Below are positions 1-7,274 of a stretch of 15,435 nucleotides of DNA, piece by piece. The position numbers and the translations under genes are program-made. The notes below the pieces were generated by a model. The model worked only from the letters and a program-made list of their open reading frames with translations. It had not been told where the DNA came from and made no database searches. Each line of letters begins with the position of its first letter. The stretch's first letter is position 1. The DNA is from an uncultured Methylococcaceae bacterium (GTDB lineage Bacteria > Pseudomonadota > Gammaproteobacteria > Methylococcales > Methylomonadaceae), in contig CAJAHC010000251.1 of the NCBI GenBank assembly GCA_903939355.1, forward strand, positions 1-15,435. Direction: 5' to 3'.

Positions 1-15
1 TCATCGAATAGAACG

Positions 16-675
16 TTAGCCAAAACTGCCCATTGGTCCAGGATAACTTACTTCTTGAAGTAATCCAGTATCAACGTCGTAGATAAAGCCCCGTACTGTT
101 GAAGCGTCAGGGCCTTCAGTTGGTATCCAAGGATGACTCATAATTCTCGATATTGATCGTCTTACATCCCAGCTAAGGCGTTCAATTTGCTGTTCATTGC
201 AAGGCGCATCAAGCGCCTCAAGAGGGCCACGGAAGGCATGAAATTGAGTCGGTGTTGAAGAGCTATGGTTGCAGCTTGTAAATGCGCGACCTGTTGCACG
301 GCCAAGTAGCGACTCGGCTGCTGGGTCGCCTTCTAATCCAGCTTTAAGCAAGTCGTCAGTAAAAGCCAGCATGCCACAACGAGTATGATGGATTAATATA
401 ATTTCATTAGTGTTGAGTAGGTGATGCGAGATAATTAAGCAGCGAATTGCATCGTCAGTGACAACACCGCCAGCGTTACGAATGATGTGAGCGTCTCCAG
501 TTTGCAAACCAAGTAAGTCCTCTACATCAATTCGCGCATCCATGCAGGCAACAACGGCTACATTTTTAGCTGGATTGATCGGCTGCTCTCCGGGGTGGGC
601 TGAGTTATGCACCTGCTCACCACTTGCATAGAGTTTATTATTTTCTAGATACTTATTTGTGTGCACATTAGCCAT
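16..675 (-). CDS. beta-class carbonic anhydrase, enlarged form
   Basis: Predicted cytoplasmic zinc enzyme of 219 residues that interconverts CO2 and bicarbonate. Zinc ligands of the beta class are visible: Cys44 in the CMDAR motif, with the Asp46/Arg48 dyad, and His97 and Cys100 in HHTRCGM. The segment [13 protein letters not shown] (63-75) and the C-terminal [10 protein letters not shown] stretch (about 195-204) fit the small beta-CA clade that includes mycobacterial Rv1284. Members I recall are about 165 residues; this one carries about 35 extra residues between FTDD (106-109) and DVRRS (about 171), including a Ser/Thr-rich patch. The residue between the zinc His and Cys pair is Arg rather than the Asp I recall in Rv1284. 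The ATG start is supported by GAGGA six bases upstream. The gene is divergent from a LysR regulator that may control it. Family is secure; activity is inferred from intact ligands. Confidence 0.92.
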   Translation of the reverse strand: MANVHTNKYLENNKLYASGEQVHNSAHPGEQPINPAKNVAVVACMDARIDVEDLLGLQTGDAHIIRNAGGVVTDDAIRCLIISHHLLNTNEIILIHHTRCGMLAFTDDLLKAGLEGDPAAESLLGRATGRAFTSCNHSSSTPTQFHAFRGPLEALDAPCNEQQIERLSWDVRRSISRIMSHPWIPTEGPDASTVRGFIYDVDTGLLQEVSYPGPMGSFG

Positions 676-738
676 TATTTTTCCTCAAATTAAAATAAAT
701 TGATCAATAATTACGTTGTTCCTAATTAAGCTCATAGG

Positions 739-755
739 TACCTCTTTATGAGGTA
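739..755. repeat. inverted repeat TACCTC-N5-GAGGTA
   Basis: A perfect 6-bp inverted repeat with spacer TTTAT lies in the divergent region, about 64 bp from the carbonic anhydrase start. It has an A-run on its plus-strand 3' side and no T-run on either side that would make it a terminator. A protein-binding site is possible but unproven. Confidence 0.4.
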
Positions 756-852
756 ATAAAAAACCACTTGTTTCCAGCAAGATATTAACAAACGGCATAT
801 AACTTAATTGATTCTGGAGTCTACTCCAATAAACCAGCGTAGCAAATAGCGT

Positions 853-886
853 TATAAATTTATAGAATATAAACTTATAGTTTATA
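853..886. promoter_or_regulatory. candidate LysR operator: two adjacent palindromes
   Basis: TATAAATTTATA (853-864) is a perfect 12-bp palindrome. Four bases later TATAAAC-TTATA-GTTTATA (868-886) is a perfect 7-bp dyad with a 5-bp spacer, ending 10 bp before the likely lysR ATG at 897. The second dyad contains the T-N11-A spacing expected of LysR-type binding sites, and its position would suit autorepression. The AT-rich composition raises the odds of chance palindromes, so this is a candidate only. Confidence 0.4.
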
Positions 887-896
887 GTTGGCTACT

Positions 897-1799
897 ATGG
901 GTAAATTAAATAATATGCAGGTATTTTGTCGTATTGTGGAGCTGGGTACTTTTGCGGCAGTGGCTCGTGAAATGAATCTTTCTGCGATGATGATAAGTAA
1001 ATATATGGCTCAGTTAGAAGAGTCGCTGGGTGTTGCTTTGTTAAATAGAACGACGCGGCAAATTAGTTTGACGGAGGCTGGGGAAGTCTATTTCCATCGA
1101 AGCAGGCAGCTCATGGATGATTTTGCCGAGTTAGATGAATATACCTCGCAGTTGAGTGGCCAAGTAAAAGGTATATTAAAAATCAGTGCACCCATAGATT
1201 TTGGTGGTCTCTATATGGTCGCTGCAATTGATGCCTACCAACGTCAGTATCCCAACGTAAAAGTATTGATGACACTGCATAATAGTCAGGTTGATTTAAG
1301 TAGAGGTAGCTTTGATTTGTCTATTTTAGTGACGGTTGAATTGGCCTTGGGAGTAGTCGCTAGAAAAATTGCTGAAACGAGGTTATGTACTTATGCTTCA
1401 CCCTCTTATCTTGCTAAATATGGTAAACCTGAGCATATCGATCAATTGAGTTCACATCGTTGTTTGCTCTATATCGATACACCTCATCAGGATTATTGGT
1501 TATTTAACACAAAGACAGAAGAAGTGAAAGTTAAGCCGAATTGGCATTTCGCATCCAACAATGGTCGTGCATTGTGTCAAGCGGCCGTATTGGGAATGGG
1601 TATTGCTCAGGCACCTGAATTATCCATTGTGAGCCACGTCGAAGAGGGGAAGTTGGTAGAAATCCTGGAGGATTTTCGAATTCCACCCTTGTCTGTTTAT
1701 GCCACCTATCTCCAAAGGCGTTTCTTACCCGCTAAATTAACGACGTTTGTTGATTTCATGGTTAAATACTTTGCAGAGTTGAAGCCTAATCAAATATAG
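897..1799 (+). CDS. LysR-family transcriptional regulator
   Basis: DNA-binding regulator of 300 residues. The N-terminal winged helix-turn-helix spans about residues 2-60, with the typical LysR pattern MQVFCRIVELGTFAAVAREM followed by a recognition helix near 29-40 and RTTRQISLTEAG (51-62). A linker helix follows. The effector-binding domain runs from about 90 to 295 and shows the usual LKISAPIDFG entry. The effector is unknown. I place the start at ATG 897, which gives the standard family N-terminus; an in-frame TTG at 888 would add three residues, and neither has a clear ribosome binding site. The gene is divergent from the carbonic anhydrase gene, and AT-rich palindromes lie immediately upstream. 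It resembles the large group of LysR regulators close in length to about 300 residues, and no target can be assigned from sequence alone. Confidence 0.93.
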   Translation: MGKLNNMQVFCRIVELGTFAAVAREMNLSAMMISKYMAQLEESLGVALLNRTTRQISLTEAGEVYFHRSRQLMDDFAELDEYTSQLSGQVKGILKISAPIDFGGLYMVAAIDAYQRQYPNVKVLMTLHNSQVDLSRGSFDLSILVTVELALGVVARKIAETRLCTYASPSYLAKYGKPEHIDQLSSHRCLLYIDTPHQDYWLFNTKTEEVKVKPNWHFASNNGRALCQAAVLGMGIAQAPELSIVSHVEEGKLVEILEDFRIPPLSVYATYLQRRFLPAKLTTFVDFMVKYFAELKPNQI

Positions 1800-1832
1800 C
1801 GCATGTCTTTAATTAAAGGCATGCGCTGTTTG
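1798..1832 (+). terminator. terminator-like palindrome after lysR
   Basis: Positions 1798-1827 form a near-perfect 30-base palindrome: AGCGCATG pairs with CATGCGCT, then one U·G wobble (1806/1819), then the self-complementary CTTTAATTAAAG. It begins within the lysR stop codon and is followed by a weak T-rich tract (TGTTTG). It probably ends lysR transcription and separates it from the transporter operon downstream. A second weaker hairpin (GTTTC/GAAAC, 1853-1870, followed by TTTTCTT) lies a little further on. Confidence 0.6.
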
Positions 1833-1909
1833 TAGTTAAAGGGATATTTCAGGTTTCGCTGGTAGGAAACTTTTCTTACAATTTATTATTTTTTTGGGAT
1901 TTTTAGAAT

Positions 1910-3244
1910 ATGAGTAGTTCTCGGAATAAAGTGCCTACCGATGAAACAAGTTTGGCTATGGGTAGCGCAGGACCTAGAGAATTACTGGCCTGGGCTTTAT
2001 ATGATTTTGCCAACTCCGGCTATACCACGGTGGTGCAGACCACTATATTTAGTGCTTATTTTGTGGGTGTGGTTGCAGGTATCGGGCAGGGTGTTACGCC
2101 GGGTTTATCAACATTGCTTTGGTCGTTGGCTATTGGAATAGCGAATTTTGTCGTGATGATCAGTGGCCCGATAATAGGGGCTATTGCTGATCATAGGGCC
2201 TGTAAAAAGTTTTTTCTATTCATCTCCTCAGTAGGCTGCATTATCTCAACAGCTTTATTAGCCTTGATTGGTCCCGGTGATATATGGCTGGGAATGGTGT
2301 TGGTAACGCTTTCAGCTATTATGTTTGCCAGTGGCGAAAATTTGATTGCGGCTTTTTTACCCGAGCTGGTACCGGAAGAAAGTATGGGTAGAATGTCAGG
2401 TTATGGCTGGAGTCTTGGTTATTTTGGTGGCTTACTCACCTTGGCTATTTGTTTGGCTTATATTACGTGGGCAAAACAACAAGGCTTATCGGAAACCCAT
2501 TTTGTCCCTGTTACCTTGCTTATCACTGCAGGTATTTTTGCCTTGACCGCTGCCCCTACTTTTATTTGGCTACGAGAACGAGCCGTATGTGGAGTGTGGG
2601 ATAAAAACATATCTACTCTGAAAGTCAGTTTTACGCGCTTGGTACATACCTTTAAAGAAGCTGCACGTTTTCGAGATTTACTCTGGTTTTTGATAACATT
2701 GGGTGTTTATCAGTCGGGTGTTAGCACGGTGGTTGTTTTGGCCGCTATTTATGCTCAAGAGGTGATGGGGTTTAATACCCAATCATTAATTTTACTGATT
2801 ATGGTTGTCAATGTGACTGCTGCTGTCGGTGCATTTATCTGTGGGCATTTACAGGATCGAATAGGTTCAGTGCCTACTTTGGCTATTACTTTGGTTATTT
2901 GGATTATTGCTATCATCGTGGCTTTATTGGCGAATAAGCCGACTCACATGTGGATAGCCGGGAATATTATTGGCTTGGCAATGGGTGCAAGTCAGTCGAT
3001 TGGTCGTGCTTTAGTCAGTAAATTTTCTCCCACTGAGAGGGCTGGAGAGTTCTTAGGGTTATGGGGTCTGGTTAATCGGTTGTCAGCAATTGTAGGGCCT
3101 TTAAGTTATGGGCTGATTAATTACTTGAGCCATGGCAATCATCGGTTGTCTTTAGTGTCGACGTTAGTGTTTTTTATTGTTGGTTTGCTTTTGTTGGGCA
3201 AGGTTAATGAAAGTCGGGGTAAGATTGCGGCAATGCATTCGTGA
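1910..3244 (+). CDS. UMF1/Atg22-like major facilitator transporter
   Basis: Integral inner-membrane protein of 444 residues with about twelve hydrophobic segments. The signature WALYDFANSGYTT (28-40) is the hallmark of the UMF1 branch (MFS_22, related to yeast vacuolar effluxer Atg22). It is followed by ADHRACKK (93-100), corresponding to the MFS loop motif, LPELVPEES (150-158) and the SGYGWSLGYFGG segment (163-174). The central cytoplasmic loop lies near 222-255. The substrate is not known from the family. Its stop codon overlaps the GTG start of a downstream sugar kinase, so a sugar or sugar-derived substrate is a reasonable inference. The start is ATG 1910 with only a weak GGGAT upstream; ATG 1958 (residue 17) is an alternative that keeps the whole conserved region. 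It is separated from lysR by a terminator-like palindrome. Confidence 0.9.
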   Translation: MSSSRNKVPTDETSLAMGSAGPRELLAWALYDFANSGYTTVVQTTIFSAYFVGVVAGIGQGVTPGLSTLLWSLAIGIANFVVMISGPIIGAIADHRACKKFFLFISSVGCIISTALLALIGPGDIWLGMVLVTLSAIMFASGENLIAAFLPELVPEESMGRMSGYGWSLGYFGGLLTLAICLAYITWAKQQGLSETHFVPVTLLITAGIFALTAAPTFIWLRERAVCGVWDKNISTLKVSFTRLVHTFKEAARFRDLLWFLITLGVYQSGVSTVVVLAAIYAQEVMGFNTQSLILLIMVVNVTAAVGAFICGHLQDRIGSVPTLAITLVIWIIAIIVALLANKPTHMWIAGNIIGLAMGASQSIGRALVSKFSPTERAGEFLGLWGLVNRLSAIVGPLSYGLINYLSHGNHRLSLVSTLVFFIVGLLLLGKVNESRGKIAAMHS

Positions 3245-4149
3245 GTAAGGTCCGTCAATTGCATGAACGGCAAACCATCGCTATTTTTGGGGAGGTACTA
3301 ATTGATCAATTTCCTGAAGGCGAACAGGTATTGGGTGGCGCGCCATTTAATGTAGCATGGCATTTACAGGCTTTCGGGATGACACCGACTTTTATCAGTC
3401 GGATTGGTAAAGATGCGAGTGGTGAAAGCTTAAAACAAGCGATTTCTGAGTGGGGTATCAGTATTGAAAATTTGCAGATTGATGCAATTTATCCGACCGG
3501 CACAGTTGCTGTTTCAATTAACAAGGGTGAGCCAAGTTATGAAATTTTAGCGAATCAGGCTTATGATTTTATTGAATCTGAACCGAGTTATTTAACCCAA
3601 TCCTTTAGTATTATTTATCATGGAACGCTGGCTTTGCGTAATGGTATCTCGGAAAAAGCGCTACAAGCCTTAAAGTTAGATCATACCGGCAAGGTGTTTA
3701 TCGATGTAAATTTACGTGCCCCTTGGTGGCAAAAGCAAGCTGTTGAACAATGGCTCTGCACGGCAGATTGGGTAAAACTCAATTATGCCGAGTTGATTGA
3801 ATTTGTGCCATTACAAAACAATTTACAAGCGATGATGCAAGTTTTTTTTGAACAATATAATCTGGAGTTATTGATTGTCACTTGTGGCAGTGCAGGTGCA
3901 ACTTTACTCAACAATGTTGGTCAGTTTATTAGCATTGAGCCGGTGTCAAATTTGCCTGTAAAAGATACGGTGGGCGCCGGAGATGCTTTTTCTGCGATAG
4001 TATTGCTGGGGTTGCAGCAGGGATGGCAGTTGTCGGTGATGATGGCTAGAGCGCAAGCATTTGCATCAGCTATAGTCAGCAAGCGTGGGGCGATTGTTCA
4101 TGATCTGAACTTCTATCAAACATTTATTGATGAGTGGCAGATTGAATAA
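3241..4149 (+). CDS. PfkB-family sugar kinase, fructokinase-like
   Basis: ATP-dependent cytoplasmic carbohydrate kinase of 302 residues in the ribokinase/PfkB fold. The N-terminal PfkB signature GGAPFNVAWHLQAFG is at 32-46, FIDVNLRAPWW at 153-163, and TCGSAGA at 214-220. The C-terminal signature DTVGAGDAFSA lies at 242-252, with Asp248 the expected catalytic base and GAGD forming the anion hole. The GAPFNVA form and overall length are closest to bacterial fructokinases, but substrate specificity in this family is hard to read from sequence. It starts with GTG at 3241, overlapping the transporter stop by 4 bp (GTGA), so the two are probably translationally coupled. Fructose is the best guess. 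In organisms that make sucrose, such kinases recycle fructose, but no sucrose gene is visible here. Confidence 0.88.
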   Translation: MSKVRQLHERQTIAIFGEVLIDQFPEGEQVLGGAPFNVAWHLQAFGMTPTFISRIGKDASGESLKQAISEWGISIENLQIDAIYPTGTVAVSINKGEPSYEILANQAYDFIESEPSYLTQSFSIIYHGTLALRNGISEKALQALKLDHTGKVFIDVNLRAPWWQKQAVEQWLCTADWVKLNYAELIEFVPLQNNLQAMMQVFFEQYNLELLIVTCGSAGATLLNNVGQFISIEPVSNLPVKDTVGAGDAFSAIVLLGLQQGWQLSVMMARAQAFASAIVSKRGAIVHDLNFYQTFIDEWQIE

Positions 4150-4177
4150 CTGTTAAGGGTAGCTTGGTGTTATTTTT

Positions 4178-4203
4178 TATACTTCAGCTTACATATTATG
4201 TAA
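4178..4203 (+). promoter_or_regulatory. possible batD promoter with overlapping palindrome
   Basis: In the 93-bp gap before the BatD gene there is a -10-like TATACT (4178-4183), followed six bases later by the perfect hyphenated palindrome TTACAT-ATT-ATGTAA (4189-4203). If transcription starts near 4190, the palindrome would sit at the start site, where a repressor would act. No good -35 box is seen at the right distance (TTAAGG at 4153-4158 is 19 bp away), so this is tentative. Confidence 0.3.
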
Positions 4204-4242
4204 TGTTATACAGAATTGGCGAATGCGCCTAAATGATAATTA

Positions 4243-5985
4243 ATGATGGGAACTATGATTACGCTAAAAAAGTTACTTAAGCCCGATGCCGACCTACGGT
4301 TTTTTACGCTGCCATTTTTTTTACTACTGTTTTTAACTTTAGTCTCTCCGCGTTCTTTTGCGGTAGATATTCAGGTTTCGGTAGACCGTAATCCTGTCAG
4401 TATTGATGAATCATTCCAGATCATTTTTACTGCAACTGAATCGCCTGATGATGATCCGGATTTTAGTCCGTTGGAACAAGATTTTTCCATACTTAACCAA
4501 AGTACCAGTACTAGCTCCTCATGGGTTAATGGACAGTCCAGTAAGACTGTTAAATGGATAGTCAATGTTATGGCTAAGCAACGGGGCAGTTTGGTTATTC
4601 CTGCCATTAAATTTGGTAAGGATGTAAGTGGAGTCTCTACTGTTTTGATTATTGAGAAAGGGAAATCAGAAAATACAGGAATCACTCCGGATAAAGATTT
4701 ATATATAGAGGTTGAGGCGACACCGCAAGACCCTTATATACAATCTCAAGTTTTATACACAATGCGTTTATATACAAAAATTGATATTGCTCAAGCTAGA
4801 CTCAATGAGCCTGAATTGGCGGATGCAGTGATTGAAAAACTGGGTGATGACAGTAGTTTTAATACGCAGGTGAATGGCGTTAATTACTCAGTGACGGAAC
4901 GAAAATACGTCATTTTCCCACAAAAAAGCGGTCAATTAACCATCAAGCCTTTGGTATTAACTGCTGAAATAATTGCAAGTAATCAACCGGGCTTTAATAG
5001 TTTTTTTAATTCGCAGATGAGTAAGACCAAGCAGGTTGAATCTAAAGCTATAGTGCTAGAGGTAAAGCCGGTTCCTTCTTCTTTTACCGGAAAGCATTGG
5101 CTGGCGGCTGAGCAACTGGTTTTAAAACAGGAGTGGAGTAGCGATACGCAACAATTGAAGGTGGGTGAGCCTATGACGAGAACCTTAAGTTTGGTAGCAA
5201 AAGGTACGACAGTAGGACAGCTGCCTGAATTGAACGCTAGTAATGCCGATGATCAATTAAAAGTTTACCCTGATCAACCGGTACTTAAGGAGCAGAAGAC
5301 AGTTGATGGACTGATGGCTTTAAGAGAAGAAAAAATTGCTTTTATTCCTTCAAAGGCGGGTGATTACTCATTGCCGGCTATTGAAATTCCTTGGTTTAAT
5401 ACCAAGACTCAAGCGATGGAAATGGCGAGAATTCCAGAAACAAAACTAACGGCAGTTGCAGGAACAATCCAGTCTGAAGTGATTACGCCAATTCCTTCGG
5501 CTAAGATATCGGAATTGCCGCAACAGGTTGATAAGGCCCCTGCTATAAAAAGTGAACCGGGAAGTAATGTTTGGTTATGGACCTCTGTTTTTTTAGCAGC
5601 TGGTTGGTTAATGACTGTTATTTGGTTTTTAACAAAACGGATCTGTAAAAAACCGGTTATTGAGGACAATGAAGTAGAAATAAATTTAAAAGCATGCATT
5701 AAGACGTTAAAGTACGCTTGTACAAATAATGATGCGTTAGCTGCTAAAGATGCTTTGTTGGAATGGGGTCGTCAAAAGTTTGATTGTTCCAACTTGAATG
5801 CGATAGCTGTGTTGTGCGATGCACGATTGAGAGATGAAATAGTGTATTTGAATCAGACCTTATATGGTCAAGAAAGTACGCAGTGGGATGGTAAAAAATT
5901 GTTTCAGGCTTTTGTCGAAAATAAAGCCAGAGAAAAAATCGTACTCAAAGAGGATGAAAGCTTAGAGCCACTGTTTCGTTTGTAA
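4243..5985 (+). CDS. BatD-like (oxygen tolerance) membrane-anchored protein
   Basis: Predicted periplasmic protein of 580 residues anchored by one C-terminal helix. A hydrophobic signal sequence spans about 19-40, ending RSFA before VDIQVSVDRN, a typical BatD mature start. The beta-rich region (about 41-440) contains the family pattern of VDRNPVSIDESFQI, FSPLEQDFSILNQS and then VKWIVNVMAKQRGSLVIPAI. A transmembrane helix lies near 442-464 (WLWTSVFLAAGWLMTVIWF), followed by a basic stop-transfer stretch and a cytoplasmic tail of about 115 residues. BatD proteins usually belong to MoxR–BatA–BatB–BatC–BatE clusters linked to aerotolerance or envelope stress, with no defined biochemical activity. 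Here there is no MoxR ATPase or von Willebrand factor A gene on either side. ATGs at 4243, 4246 and 4255 are all possible starts, none with a strong ribosome binding site. Confidence 0.82.
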   Translation: MMGTMITLKKLLKPDADLRFFTLPFFLLLFLTLVSPRSFAVDIQVSVDRNPVSIDESFQIIFTATESPDDDPDFSPLEQDFSILNQSTSTSSSWVNGQSSKTVKWIVNVMAKQRGSLVIPAIKFGKDVSGVSTVLIIEKGKSENTGITPDKDLYIEVEATPQDPYIQSQVLYTMRLYTKIDIAQARLNEPELADAVIEKLGDDSSFNTQVNGVNYSVTERKYVIFPQKSGQLTIKPLVLTAEIIASNQPGFNSFFNSQMSKTKQVESKAIVLEVKPVPSSFTGKHWLAAEQLVLKQEWSSDTQQLKVGEPMTRTLSLVAKGTTVGQLPELNASNADDQLKVYPDQPVLKEQKTVDGLMALREEKIAFIPSKAGDYSLPAIEIPWFNTKTQAMEMARIPETKLTAVAGTIQSEVITPIPSAKISELPQQVDKAPAIKSEPGSNVWLWTSVFLAAGWLMTVIWFLTKRICKKPVIEDNEVEINLKACIKTLKYACTNNDALAAKDALLEWGRQKFDCSNLNAIAVLCDARLRDEIVYLNQTLYGQESTQWDGKKLFQAFVENKAREKIVLKEDESLEPLFRL

Positions 5986-6051
5986 TGAACTATTTTTATA
6001 AATAATCGAGTTATGATTCGCTTAGAAGTTTAGTTTAAGTAATAGCCGGTT

Positions 6052-6765
6052 ATGTCGACTTTTCGGTTTCAGCAGTTTTCTGTTATCCAAAAACAATCAG
6101 CAATGAAAGTCTGCACCGATGCAGTTTTGTTTGGTGCAATGGCACCGGTGCAGGAGGGTGACCGGGTTTTGGATATGGGTGCTGGGACAGGGGTGTTGTC
6201 GCTAATGGTTGCGCAGTTGGGTGCAGCTCACGTGACGGCAGTAGAGTTGACCAGAGAAGGGTATGATGAAGCACAATTAAACTTTGAAAACAGTCCTTGG
6301 CCAGATCGTTTTAAGGCGGTGCATCAAGATATTCAAGGGTTTTCAAGGACAGATCAGAATTATTATGATCTTATTATTTGTAACCCACCTTTTTTTGAAA
6401 ATCACAGTAAGACGACAGACTCACTAAGAGCAATTGCCAGGCATAATGACACGTTATCTTTTGATGATTTAATTAAATGTGCCGACCATTTATTATCTGA
6501 CGTGGGTTTGTTATATCTGTTGTTGCCGATTCATGCCGTAGAAAAGTTTTCAGCATTAGCATTAAGTGCAGGTTTGTTTTTAAGTGATCAAACTGATGTT
6601 CGTGGCTATGTGCATAATGAAGCTAAAGTGTCTCTGTTAGCCTTTAAGCGATTAAGGACAGAGTTACGCCATCGTTTATTGACGATTTATGAATCTAACC
6701 GTGTGTATGCAAAAGAAAGTGAGCGCTATTTGTCACCTTTTTTGTTGCGGTTTTCTAAAGCGTAA
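6052..6765 (+). CDS. trmN6: tRNA1(Val) (adenine(37)-N6)-methyltransferase
   Basis: SAM-dependent methyltransferase of 237 residues, predicted to make N6-methyladenosine at position 37 of tRNA(Val), as E. coli YfiC/TrmN6 does. The N-terminal FRFQQFSVIQ and MKVCTDAVLFGA (18-29) are characteristic of the YfiC group. SAM-binding motif I is VLDMGAGTG (39-47), with an acidic residue after the second strand (AVELT, 63-67). The catalytic NPPF motif of N6-adenine methyltransferases is at 111-114. Length matches the roughly 245-residue family. It follows the BatD gene by 66 bp, so the two may be co-transcribed, although an AT-rich gap could hold a separate promoter. It is convergent with the glycine-zipper lipoprotein gene. 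The upstream ribosome binding site is weak. Confidence 0.9.
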   Translation: MSTFRFQQFSVIQKQSAMKVCTDAVLFGAMAPVQEGDRVLDMGAGTGVLSLMVAQLGAAHVTAVELTREGYDEAQLNFENSPWPDRFKAVHQDIQGFSRTDQNYYDLIICNPPFFENHSKTTDSLRAIARHNDTLSFDDLIKCADHLLSDVGLLYLLLPIHAVEKFSALALSAGLFLSDQTDVRGYVHNEAKVSLLAFKRLRTELRHRLLTIYESNRVYAKESERYLSPFLLRFSKA

Positions 6766-6766
6766 G

Positions 6767-6795
6767 TAAGGCAATACGGGTCTCGTATTGCCTTA
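6767..6795. terminator. perfect convergent hairpin, probable bidirectional terminator
   Basis: TAAGGCAATACG (6767-6778) pairs perfectly with CGTATTGCCTTA (6784-6795) around a 5-base loop. It lies between the stop codons of two convergent genes, exactly where a shared terminator would be. Neither strand has a clear U-tract after the stem, so termination may be weak or factor-dependent, or the stem may mainly protect mRNA 3' ends. Confidence 0.55.
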
Positions 6796-6809
6796 GAAAA
6801 TAACTCAGC

Positions 6810-7205
6810 TTATCTGACAACTTTATGTCCACGACCGCTCATGCAATTATTATAAGAGCTTTTATACTTATCTTCTGCACTAAGGCCTTTATAAGCACCA
6901 CCACCCATTCCACCGGCGGCTGCTCCAATTGCTGCACCTGTTCCTGGGCTTCCAGTAAATGCTCCAATAATGGCGCCTCCTGCGGCACCCAGTAAGGCGC
7001 CTGTGCCAGCACCTACAGCGGTTTCAGTTGCTGTGCCACCTGAGGCTTTGCTTGCAAGTTGTTTACATTCGACCATATCCTGATTAATACGATTCGCATT
7101 AGGATCGTTATAAGAGTCGACAGTTGGCTCCCATCCACCTTGACTGGCGCATGCTGTCAATAAAATACTACCAATAAAAATACTACAGACTGTTATTTTT
7201 TTCAT
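6810..7205 (-). CDS. glycine-zipper outer-membrane-type lipoprotein
   Basis: Small predicted lipoprotein of 131 residues. The signal peptide MKKITVCSIFIGSILLTAC ends in a lipobox LTAC with the lipidated cysteine at 19. Ala at +2 predicts outer-membrane sorting rather than inner-membrane retention. The mature N-terminus is polar. Residues about 59-104 are a glycine-zipper region with repeated GxxxG-type spacing (GAGTGALLGAAGGAIIGAF, then GTGAAIGAAAGGMGGG), as in the 17-kDa rickettsial antigen/SlyB-like and Gly-zipper_Omp groups. The C-terminal part contains one Cys (about 121), possibly paired with Cys47. The exact role is unknown; relatives affect envelope integrity. AAAGG upstream supports the ATG start. 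It lies 69 bp downstream of the ABC permease gene on the same strand and probably has its own promoter. Confidence 0.82.
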   Translation of the reverse strand: MKKITVCSIFIGSILLTACASQGGWEPTVDSYNDPNANRINQDMVECKQLASKASGGTATETAVGAGTGALLGAAGGAIIGAFTGSPGTGAAIGAAAGGMGGGAYKGLSAEDKYKSSYNNCMSGRGHKVVR

Positions 7206-7235
7206 ATTGATTACCTTTTAAAGTTAGGGTTTTGG

Positions 7236-7266
7236 ATTATCAATTAATTAGGATTAAATTTCTCAA
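7236..7266 (-). promoter_or_regulatory. possible promoter for the glycine-zipper lipoprotein
   Basis: Read on the minus strand, TTGAGA (7266-7261) is followed 19 bp later by GATAAT (7241-7236), about 30 bp ahead of the lipoprotein ATG. The -10 box matches five of six consensus bases and the -35 box is a fair match, but the spacer is longer than the preferred 17 bp. It would allow expression independent of the ABC transporter operon. Confidence 0.3.
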
Positions 7267-7274
7267 CGGTAAAG

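Larger units (their letters stand above)
676..896. promoter_or_regulatory. divergent intergenic region between carbonic anhydrase and lysR
   Basis: This 221-bp AT-rich region must hold promoters for both divergent genes. It contains no ORF worth calling. Palindromes seen are ATTGATCAAT (699-708), TACCTC-N5-GAGGTA (739-755), TATAAATTTATA (853-864) and TATAAAC-N5-GTTTATA (868-886). LysR-type regulators commonly bind such dyads next to their own gene and a divergent target. I could not fix -35/-10 boxes with confidence on either strand. Confidence 0.6.

Noticed and set aside
4371..4685. A 104-codon minus-strand open frame inside the BatD gene
   Set aside because: It is wholly antisense to conserved BatD sequence, and its translation shows no recognisable motif.
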